From assembly GCA_031280645.1 (NCBI GenBank), contig JAITGL010000037.1, positions 1-50,435 of the forward strand: a stretch of DNA of 50,435 nt, written 5' to 3'. Shown in pieces: positions 43,485 through 50,435 of the stretch. Each line of letters begins with the position of its first letter. Position 1 is the first letter of the stretch. This DNA comes from Tannerellaceae bacterium (GTDB taxonomy: Bacteria > Bacteroidota > Bacteroidia > Bacteroidales > Tannerellaceae). A program made the translations under genes and the position numbers. The notes below the pieces were generated by a model, which had not been told where the DNA came from, searched no databases, and saw only the letters and a list, made by a program, of their open reading frames with translations.

Positions 43485-46400
43485 TTAATAGTCGTGTTCA
43501 ATCTGGGCAATTTTCCGGTTTATGTCATCCATTTTCTGCTCTTGGAGGATTTTTTTATACTCAAAAGGAGTGACTTTGATGAATCGCTCAACGTTTTGCT
43601 CCCAATCCTGGAGCAAACGCTCGGCAAGGGGGCTACCGGTATATCGCGCATGGGCGGATATGAGGCGATGCAGCTCAGCGCGGTCGGCATGATCTTCAAC
43701 GAGCGATAGTTCCACCATCTCCATATTGCAGAAGTAGTCAAATTTTTCGTCGACGTTAAGCACGTATGCAATTCCTCCGCTCATGCCGGCTGCAAAATTT
43801 TTACCGGTTGTGCCCAGTACTACGGCGCGGCCTCCGGTCATGTACTCGCAGCAGTGATCGCCAACGCCTTCCACCACGGCAATGGCCCCGCTGTTGCGAA
43901 CGCAGAAGCGTTCGCCGGCCCGTCCGTTAATAAACACTTCGCCCGAAGTGGCACCATAAAGGAGCGTATTTCCCACAATAATATTATCCTCAGGGGCAAA
44001 TACGCTTCCGGCTGGGGGAGCAACGATTATTCGTCCGCCGGAAAGGCCTTTGCCGAGATAGTCGTTAGCTTCGCCTTCAAGGTGCAGCGATATGCCGGCG
44101 GCCAGGAAGGCTCCAAAGCTTTGTCCAGCCGATCCTTTGGCGCGTATGCGAATGGTGTCGTCGGGCAGTCCGCGGTTGCCGTAGCGGCGGGCCACTTCGC
44201 CCGATAGCATTGCGCCCACGGTGCGGTCGGTGTTTGATATGGTAAGGCTTACTTCTACCGGCAAGCGTCGCTCAATAGCCTGGCTGGTTTTCATGATGAG
44301 CATCCGGTCGGGAACCTGGGCTATGCGGTGCTCCTGCTCGCGCACGCAGAGCAAGGCATTGTCGGTTTCTGGAAAATGTAGTAAGCGAGTAAAGTCTATT
44401 TTTGAGGTTTTGGGATGCTTCACTACGTCTGTACGCAACGATATCAAATCAGTGCGGCCAACGATCTCATCGATGCTGCGGAATCCCATATCTGCCAGAT
44501 GCTCGCGTACTTCTTCGGCTAAAAACTTAAAGAAGTTGATAAGATACTCATGCTTGCCTGTGAATCGTTTCCTCAAATCTGGATTTTGAGTAGCAACTCC
44601 AACGGGGCATGTATTCAGGTGGCATTTTCTCATCATCACGCAACCCAGAACGATAAGCGCACCGGTGGCGAACCCGTATTCCTCGGCTCCAAGTAGGGCG
44701 GCTATTATAATATCCTTCCCTGTTTTAAGTTGTCCGTCGGTTTGCAGTTTAACGAATCCGCGGAGGTTATTCATCACCAGAACTTGCTGGGTTTCGGCCA
44801 AGCCGAGTTCCCAGACGAGGCCTGCGTGCTTGATGGAGCTTACGGGGCTGGCTCCTGTTCCGCCGTCGGCTCCGCTGATAACTATGGTGTCGGCCTTAGC
44901 TTTGGCAACGCCGGCGGCAATTGTTCCCACTCCGCTTTCAGCCACGAGCTTTACACTTAAACGAGCAGCAGGGTTAACGTTTTTGAGGTCGAATATCAAT
45001 TGAGCAAGATCTTCAATTGAATAAATATCGTGATGCGGAGGCGGAGATATAAGAGTAATGCCGGGGATAGAGTGTCGAGTGGCGGCAATAATTTTGTCTA
45101 CTTTAAATCCTGGAAGCTGTCCGCCTTCGCCTGGCTTTGCCCCCTGTGCGATTTTTATCTGTATTTCGTCGGCATTGACCAGATATTCGGTTGTAACTCC
45201 AAAGCGTCCGGAAGCTATCTGCTTGATGGCACTGCGTCGGTTAAGGCCGTCTTCTCCAGGAGCAAAGCGTACCGGATCTTCGCCTCCCTCGCCGGTATTG
45301 CTTTTGCCGTTTAGGGTATTGAGCGCAATCGCCATTGCTTCGTGCGCCTCCCTGCTTATTGATCCGAACGACATTGCGCCAGTAACAAACCTTCGCGTGA
45401 TGCTTTCAACGGATTCAACTTCTGAAATATCAATCGGGTTACGCTTCCAGCCGAGGAAGTCGCGGAGGAATATAGGATAATCTTTATTGTCGGCAATGGC
45501 GGTAAATTCTTTGAAGCGGGAGTAGTCGCCAAGTCGAGTAGCAATCTGCAACTTCGATATTGTTTCGGGATTCCAGGCATGACGCTCGCCGTCGCGCCGG
45601 TATGTATAAATCCCGTTGTGCTCAAGCCTGGGAACTTCTCCGCCAAAGCCTTCCAGATGGAGCTCTATTGCGTCGGATGCAATTTCATCGATACCGATAC
45701 CCCCAATGGTCGCCGACATTCCTCGGAAGTACTTGCTCAACACTTCGTCGCCTATACCAACGGCCTCAAATATCTGTGCGCCACGATAGCTTCCGAGGGT
45801 AGATATGCCCATTTTCGATAGGATTTTCAACATGCCTTTGCTTACGGCCTTAATGTAGTTCTTCTCTGCCGTATGATAATCAAGCTGCATTTCGCGCCGT
45901 TTAACGAGATCATCGAGGATAGCGTAAGCCATGTATGGGTTAACGGCACTGGCTCCGAAGCCAAAGAGGAGGGCAAAGTGCATCACCTCGCAAGGCGCTG
46001 CGGTTTCAACCACAATTGCCGTTTGCATCCTTTTCCTTTTCTCTATAAGATGATGATGAATGGCTGACAGAGCAAGGAGAGAGGGCACCGGGGCCATTCG
46101 AGCATTCACTCCGCGATCGCTTAATATAATATAGTTGTAACCTTTGTCGACAGCCTTTTCAGCCTCAAGGCAGAGATTTGCGAGGGCCTGTTCGAGACCG
46201 TTTTTGCCGGCTTCGACGGGGAATAGCATTGGAAGAGTAACGGTACGAAATCCTTTGTAGTCGAGATGCGTCAGTATGTCTAGCTCCTCGTTAGTAAGGA
46301 TTGGGTTTTGCAACCGCACCATTTTGCACTGTTCGGGCGAGGGCTCAAACATATTCGCTTCCTGGCAGCCTATATAAAGGTAAAGCGACATCACAAGCTC

Positions 46401-47981
46401 CTCGCGGATAGGGTCGATCGGCGGGTTGGTAACTTGGGCAAAGAGTTGCCTGAAATAGCTGAACAGTTGCTGCGGCCTTGGCGACAATACGGCCAGTGGA
46501 GTGTCGTTACCCATCGAGCCGGTTGGTTCCTTCCCTTCAATCGCCATTGGGATAATAATCTTGCTTATGTCTTCAGCCGAATATCCGAATGTTTTGCGAA
46601 GCTCGGCCTGCTTGTCGAGGTCGTGCCTCACGGATCTGCCCGAAAATATGTCGGAGAGGATAACGCGGTTTTTTGCGAGCCAGTTGCGGTACGGATAGTC
46701 GGATGCAAGCTTTTCTTTAAGCTCGTTGTCACGATATACTTTGCCTTCAAGAGTGTCGACCATTAAAAGCTTGCCAGGCTGCAATCGTCCTTTCTCCTTT
46801 ATTTGCGAAGCTTCAAAGGGGAGAACGCCGGCTTCGGAGGCTATCACCATCGTGTTATTGTGCGTAATTAGCCATCGCGCGGGTCGGAGACCGTTGCGGT
46901 CTAACATTCCTCCGGCATATCTGCCGTCGGAAAATAGGAGGGTTGCGGGGCCATCCCATGGTTCCATCAAGATACTGTGATATTCATAAAAGGCTTTTAG
47001 TTCCGGTGATATGGGATTCTTGGCGTTCCAGCTTTCCGGGATTAGCATCGACATAGCATGCGGCAGACTCATCCCTGCCATAAGCATATACTCCAAAACA
47101 TTGTCGAGCGATGCGCTGTCGCTCATTGCTGGCTGTATAATGGGAAATAGATCTACTGAACCGTCAAGCAACGCCGAGCGCAATACGCTTTCTCTCGCCT
47201 CCATCCAAAAGCGATTACCGCGAATGGTGTTGATCTCGCCGTTATGGCCCAGGAGCCTGAAAGGCTGGGCGAGCGACCATGTGGGGAAGGTATTGGTACT
47301 GAAACGGGAATGAACGAGGGCCATTCCGCTCGTATAATACGGGTTCGTAAGATCGGGAAAGTAATTCCTCAATTGCGTTGAGGTAAGCATGCCCTTGTAG
47401 ATAATCCTCTGGGTTGAGAGGCTTGCGATGTAAAAGTCCCGCTTATGCTTAAGGTTTGATTCCTGCGCTTTCTTTTCGAGCTTTTTCCTCATCATGTACA
47501 GCTTGCGTTCAAGGGTATCGGGATCGGCGTCGCCGGTTACGAAGATTTGCCGTATCAATGGTTCATTCTCACGCGAAATCTCTCCGAGGATTGAGCTGTT
47601 TACGGGGATATCACGCACGGCAATCAGCTTAAGAGCCTCGCGGCTGAGGGCTTCGTTGAGCATGCCCATGCAAACGGCTGCCTCGGAGGCATCTTTCGGG
47701 AGGAACATCAAGCCGGTGCCGTAACGGCCTTTTTCCGGCACGGGAATGCCTTGAAGGAGGATAAACTCGTGCGGGATTTGGGTCATTATGCCTGCTCCGT
47801 CGCCCGTTTGATTGTCGGCGCTCTCGGCTCCTCTGTGCAGCATGTTTTCGAGTACCTGAAGGCCTTGCTCAACAATATCGTGCGATTTGTTACCGTTGAT
47901 ATTCACTAAGAGACCTACGCCACACGAATCGTGCTCGTGTTCCGCTCTGTAAAGCGATTGCGTTATCTGTTGCTTATACAT
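43485..47981 (-). CDS. gltB: Glutamate synthase large (alpha) subunit
   Basis: A 1,498-residue GltB. It makes two glutamates from glutamine and 2-oxoglutarate. A 19-residue propeptide precedes Cys20 (HDSCGVGL), the nucleophile of the class II glutaminase domain. The central and FMN-binding synthase domains follow (GGEDPVRFAPGEDG, PGEGGQLPGFKVDK, GADGGTGASP). The [3Fe-4S] motif CVMMRKCHLNTCPVG is intact. The C-terminal beta-helix domain is Gly-rich (GLSGGRIIVAPP). It lies 95 bp after asnB; an 8-bp stem (48014-48021 with 48045-48052) is in that gap. Confidence 0.97.
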   Translation of the reverse strand: MYKQQITQSLYRAEHEHDSCGVGLLVNINGNKSHDIVEQGLQVLENMLHRGAESADNQTGDGAGIMTQIPHEFILLQGIPVPEKGRYGTGLMFLPKDASEAAVCMGMLNEALSREALKLIAVRDIPVNSSILGEISRENEPLIRQIFVTGDADPDTLERKLYMMRKKLEKKAQESNLKHKRDFYIASLSTQRIIYKGMLTSTQLRNYFPDLTNPYYTSGMALVHSRFSTNTFPTWSLAQPFRLLGHNGEINTIRGNRFWMEARESVLRSALLDGSVDLFPIIQPAMSDSASLDNVLEYMLMAGMSLPHAMSMLIPESWNAKNPISPELKAFYEYHSILMEPWDGPATLLFSDGRYAGGMLDRNGLRPARWLITHNNTMVIASEAGVLPFEASQIKEKGRLQPGKLLMVDTLEGKVYRDNELKEKLASDYPYRNWLAKNRVILSDIFSGRSVRHDLDKQAELRKTFGYSAEDISKIIIPMAIEGKEPTGSMGNDTPLAVLSPRPQQLFSYFRQLFAQVTNPPIDPIREELVMSLYLYIGCQEANMFEPSPEQCKMVRLQNPILTNEELDILTHLDYKGFRTVTLPMLFPVEAGKNGLEQALANLCLEAEKAVDKGYNYIILSDRGVNARMAPVPSLLALSAIHHHLIEKRKRMQTAIVVETAAPCEVMHFALLFGFGASAVNPYMAYAILDDLVKRREMQLDYHTAEKNYIKAVSKGMLKILSKMGISTLGSYRGAQIFEAVGIGDEVLSKYFRGMSATIGGIGIDEIASDAIELHLEGFGGEVPRLEHNGIYTYRRDGERHAWNPETISKLQIATRLGDYSRFKEFTAIADNKDYPIFLRDFLGWKRNPIDISEVESVESITRRFVTGAMSFGSISREAHEAMAIALNTLNGKSNTGEGGEDPVRFAPGEDGLNRRSAIKQIASGRFGVTTEYLVNADEIQIKIAQGAKPGEGGQLPGFKVDKIIAATRHSIPGITLISPPPHHDIYSIEDLAQLIFDLKNVNPAARLSVKLVAESGVGTIAAGVAKAKADTIVISGADGGTGASPVSSIKHAGLVWELGLAETQQVLVMNNLRGFVKLQTDGQLKTGKDIIIAALLGAEEYGFATGALIVLGCVMMRKCHLNTCPVGVATQNPDLRKRFTGKHEYLINFFKFLAEEVREHLADMGFRSIDEIVGRTDLISLRTDVVKHPKTSKIDFTRLLHFPETDNALLCVREQEHRIAQVPDRMLIMKTSQAIERRLPVEVSLTISNTDRTVGAMLSGEVARRYGNRGLPDDTIRIRAKGSAGQSFGAFLAAGISLHLEGEANDYLGKGLSGGRIIVAPPAGSVFAPEDNIIVGNTLLYGATSGEVFINGRAGERFCVRNSGAIAVVEGVGDHCCEYMTGGRAVVLGTTGKNFAAGMSGGIAYVLNVDEKFDYFCNMEMVELSLVEDHADRAELHRLISAHARYTGSPLAERLLQDWEQNVERFIKVTPFEYKKILQEQKMDDINRKIAQIEHDY

Positions 47982-48076
47982 TATATGATTTATGAGATTT
48001 GTTGTTCGTAAGGAAGCTCTTCACCTTCATTATATCAAGAGGCCAAGAGCTTTCGATGTAACATAAATATGAAGAA

Positions 48077-49741
48077 TCAATAACTGTCGAAATGCACATC
48101 CTTAACGGCTCTTCCGCTCGGCTCATTCATCTGGGTAAACGACTTATCCCAGGCTAAGGCCTCGGCCGTCGAGCAGGCAACGCTCGGAACCGATGGGACG
48201 CAACGGGCGGCATTCTCGCTCGGAAAATGTTCTTCAAATATGCTCCGGTAGTAATATTCTTCCTTGTTACGCGGGGTATTGATCGGGAAACGGTCGGTTG
48301 CCGACTCCATTTGCGCGTCGCTAACCTGCCGGGAGGTGATTGCCTTCAGCGTATCTATCCAGCTATACCCAACGCCGTCGGAGAATTGTTCCTTTTGCCT
48401 CCAGGTTATGTCATCAGGAAGCATGTGAGCAAACGCTTCGCGTAGAACCTTCTTTTCGATCACTTTGCCGGGCGCCATCTTGTCGAGGGGGTTCAGCCGC
48501 ATCGCTGTATCAAGAAATTCCTTGTCGAGAAACGGAACCCGCCCCTCTACGCCCCATGCCGACAAACTCTTGTTAGCCCGTAAGCAATCGTACAAATGCA
48601 ACTTACTTATCTTCCTAACCGTCTCCTCGTGGAAAGCCTGCGCGCTCGGCGCCTTATGAAAATAAAGATAGCCGCCGAACACTTCATCCGCCCCCTCGCC
48701 GCTAAGCACCATCTTAATGCCCATACTCCTTATCACGCGAGCCATAAGATACATCGGAGTGGATGCGCGCACTGTGGTTACGTCGTAAGTCTCGATGAAG
48801 TAAATAACGTCGCGTATGGCGTCGATACCTTCCTGGATGGTATAATGAATCTCGTGATGCACGGTTCCGATATACTCCGCCGCCCTGCGAGCCGCTTTCA
48901 GGTCGGGCGATTCCTTCAGCCCCACCGCAAACGAGTGAAGCTGCGGCCACCAGGCGTCGGCTTTGCCGTCGCTCTCTATCCGTTTCCCCGCAAATTGTTT
49001 TGCAACAGCCGAAGTGATCGACGAATCCAAGCCGCCGGAAAGGAGCACGCCGTAAGGAACATCGCTCATCAATTGGCGTCGCACAGCCTCTTCAAGCGAG
49101 TTGCGAAGCGTGTCAACGTCGGTTCGGTTGTCTTTAACGCTTTCGTAATCCGTCCAATCGCGGCGGTACCATTGTTTAAGCTTTCCTTCACGGCTATTGT
49201 AATAGTGTCCCGGAGGAAAAGGAGAATATTCGGCTGCAAAGCCTTCGAGGCCCTTCAGTTCCGACGACACCAGTACCCGCCCCTCGCGGTCGGAGCCCAT
49301 ATACAATGGAATCACGCCGATAGGATCGCGGGCGATCAGGAAACTGTCGTTTTCTTCGTCGTAAAGGGCGAAAGCGAAAATGCCGCTCAAGTCCTCGATA
49401 CACCGCGCCCCTTTTTTGCGATAAAGCGCAAGTATTACCTCGCAATCGGAGCCTGTCATGAAATCATATTCGTCTTTCAGATCATCGCGTATTTCCCGGT
49501 GATTGTAAATCTCCCCGTTAACCGTCAGGATTATTTTACCGTCGCGAGTTGTAAGCGGCTGTTTGCCCGAAGCCGGGTCGACTATCGAAAGGCGTTCGTG
49601 CACAAGGATTGCCCGCGCGCCGGTATAAATACCGCTCCAGTCGGGCCCGCGATGACGGATACGCTTACTCATCTCCCAAGCTTGCTTGCGAAGCTCGCTG
49701 CTATCCTCTCGTATATTAAAGATTGCTGTTATGCCACACAT
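48077..49741 (-). CDS. asnB: Asparagine synthetase B (glutamine-hydrolysing)
   Basis: A 554-residue AsnB, exactly the length of the E. coli enzyme. It starts MCGI, with Cys2 as the glutaminase nucleophile after Met removal; this fixes the start at 49741 rather than an upstream in-frame codon at 49831. RHRGPDWSG and LVHERLSIVDP follow. The synthetase domain has the PP-loop SGGLDSS and GEGADEVFGGY. It makes asparagine from aspartate, glutamine and ATP. Clustering with glutamate synthase puts two glutamine-using amidotransferases under one promoter (49790-49820). Confidence 0.96.
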   Translation of the reverse strand: MCGITAIFNIREDSSELRKQAWEMSKRIRHRGPDWSGIYTGARAILVHERLSIVDPASGKQPLTTRDGKIILTVNGEIYNHREIRDDLKDEYDFMTGSDCEVILALYRKKGARCIEDLSGIFAFALYDEENDSFLIARDPIGVIPLYMGSDREGRVLVSSELKGLEGFAAEYSPFPPGHYYNSREGKLKQWYRRDWTDYESVKDNRTDVDTLRNSLEEAVRRQLMSDVPYGVLLSGGLDSSITSAVAKQFAGKRIESDGKADAWWPQLHSFAVGLKESPDLKAARRAAEYIGTVHHEIHYTIQEGIDAIRDVIYFIETYDVTTVRASTPMYLMARVIRSMGIKMVLSGEGADEVFGGYLYFHKAPSAQAFHEETVRKISKLHLYDCLRANKSLSAWGVEGRVPFLDKEFLDTAMRLNPLDKMAPGKVIEKKVLREAFAHMLPDDITWRQKEQFSDGVGYSWIDTLKAITSRQVSDAQMESATDRFPINTPRNKEEYYYRSIFEEHFPSENAARCVPSVPSVACSTAEALAWDKSFTQMNEPSGRAVKDVHFDSY

Positions 49742-49789
49742 GTATGAAATATTATGAAATAAGTGTTTAAATGATCGTTTATTGGGGCG

Positions 49790-49820
49790 CAAAGTTACAA
49801 AAAGTTTCAAACCTAACAAG
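49790..49820 (-). promoter_or_regulatory. Bacteroidetes promoter of asnB-gltB-gltD
   Basis: On the minus strand, TTG (49817-49819) is followed after 19 bp by TAACTTTG (49790-49797), matching both consensus elements. The leader would be about 40 bases. This also supports the asnB start at 49741, since the upstream frame would cross the promoter. Confidence 0.75.
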
Positions 49821-50095
49821 AGTGATAACATCTAATCCGTTTCAATCGCCTCCGCAAGTAATTTCCTGCAAATCTGCCCCTACAAGCCCCTCCCGAAAGC
49901 CTTTTCACGCAAAATTTTTCCCATCCGCCCCTCCGAATTTTATTTTCAGCCGCTACTATCAACTTTCAGAGCCCCCAAACAGGCCGGCTCGCCAGCAAAA
50001 GTCTTTGTTATATACTTTAAGGAAATTCGGAGATAAACATTTAAATCGACAACTAATTTATGGAAATTGATAATGCTCATATTAAAGAAACTGAC

Positions 50096-50103
50096 TACTT
50101 TTG
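50096..50103 (+). promoter_or_regulatory. Bacteroidetes -7 box of a short, interrupted transcript
   Basis: TACTTTTG matches TAnnTTTG and is followed by GCATCGCAAAG, a typical start-site context. The terminator at 50153-50178 would end the RNA after about 75 nt, with no clear ORF between. It may be the leader of a gene now separated by the intron. The -33 element is poor. The rest of the gap, 49821-50090, shows nothing. Confidence 0.5.
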
Positions 50104-50152
50104 CATCGCAAAGTAAAAGTTAGGTTTTCATAAGTGTTAGTTTGTATTTCGG

Positions 50153-50178
50153 AAGGGGCTGCTGTGAAGCAGTCCCTT
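50153..50178 (+). terminator. Terminator hairpin beside the right-hand intron
   Basis: AAGGGGCTGCT (50153-50163) pairs with AGCAGTCCCTT (50168-50178, one G-T pair) around the loop GTGA, followed by TCTCTTT. The intron 5' end begins 7 nt after the stem, matching the situation at the left end. Confidence 0.82.
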
Positions 50179-50185
50179 TCTCTTT

Positions 50186-50435
50186 GTGTGCCGAGCATGG
50201 CAAATAACTTGGGGGGGTGGAAGTCCCAACCACGGGGACAGGTATCGACCAACCGTTAGCTGAAGGCAAGGGTGTCCACCGCGAGGGGAATCCGAAAGAA
50301 GCCGCAGGCAAAATCTCGTTCTGAGGAACGCGAACATCATATAAGGCTTATACAGCAAGGACGAGTTTGCATAACAAAACGAAAGCTTAAAGCTATCCGG
50401 ATGCTGTGGAGTAAATGATGCGGATATATGGGATG
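50186..50435 (+). mobile_element. Group IIC-type intron, 5' part, truncated by the window edge
   Basis: It starts at 50186 with GTGTGCCGAGCATGG and shares the group IIC domain I blocks CCGTTAG, CAAGGGTGTCC, GGAATCCGAAAGAAGC, CTGAGGAACGCGAA and GACGAGTTTGCATAACAAAA. It is clearly diverged from the left-hand intron (1-371), so the two are separate insertions and not one repeat collapsed at both contig ends. The rest of the element is outside the window. Confidence 0.88.

Noticed and set aside
48596..49747. 383-codon plus-strand ORF
   Set aside because: Antisense shadow of asnB, which has a full set of motifs.
1..50435. The two end introns as one assembly-collapsed repeat
   Set aside because: The left and right copies differ at many positions in the first 250 bases, so they are distinct elements.

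Overview
The window looks like a draft-genome contig from a member of the Bacteroidota, most likely order Bacteroidales. The evidence is a SusC/SusD pair, TonB-dependent receptors with N-terminal carboxypeptidase-like domains, DUF1735 and DUF4249 lipoproteins, an ExbB/ExbD/ExbD operon, and promoters of the Bacteroidetes type (-33 TTTG or TTG, 19-20 bp, -7 TAnnTTTG) in front of nhaA, hup, asnB and susC. I cannot name a genus. Both ends run into the 5' part of a group IIC-type intron, pointing outwards. Each intron sits 7-8 nt beyond the stem of a terminator hairpin, and the two are clearly diverged copies.

Layout. 0.4-7.1 kb, minus strand: exbB, a 4-TM protein and two exbD genes (TonB energisation), tRNA-Ser(GGA), a TatD nuclease and a polyprenyl synthetase, tonB with its own terminator, and nhaA. 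8.1-14.8 kb, plus strand: a DUF2148 ferredoxin-like protein, a 1,198-residue fusion (RND/MMPL exporter, PlsC-type acyltransferase, degenerate methyltransferase-like tail) overlapping a CrtI/RetSat-like FAD oxidoreductase, and a membrane-anchored coiled-coil protein. 14.8-17.8 kb, minus: a phosphohexomutase overlapping an NtrC-type response regulator. 18.5-21.9 kb, plus: a tight five-gene run (cupin, uracil-DNA glycosylase-like, DUF2007, AmgK-like kinase fused to a RapZ C-terminal domain, MurU-like uridylyltransferase), which suggests cell-wall sugar recycling. 22.0-26.0 kb, plus: cutC, a TonB-dependent receptor and its DUF4249 lipoprotein. 26.7-33.1 kb, minus: NfeD protease, a pRiA4b-ORF3-like gene with miaA, RNase E/G, a 29-residue very basic protein, HU, DUF308 and TPR proteins. 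33.7 kb: pyrH. 34.6-40.0 kb, minus: susC-susD-DUF1735 without enzymes or a local regulator. 41.3 kb: a decayed IS1380-type transposase. 42.0-49.7 kb, minus: asnB-gltB-gltD, a glutamine/ammonia assimilation cluster.

The most unusual feature is a set of four intergenic tandem arrays (about 7.41-7.87, 18.05-18.32, 26.27-26.63 and 40.68-40.98 kb). Their sequences are unrelated, but all have nearly the same period (about 40.4, 42, 41 and 41 bp). Three are built around an obvious palindrome in every unit, and the fourth contains an inverted unit. They lie only between operons. Shared period without shared sequence suggests a common generating mechanism or a spacing-dependent function. Other notable points are a perfect 39-bp inverted repeat between convergent genes at 26.0 kb, and two mutually exclusive hairpins in the leader of the RNase E/G gene.
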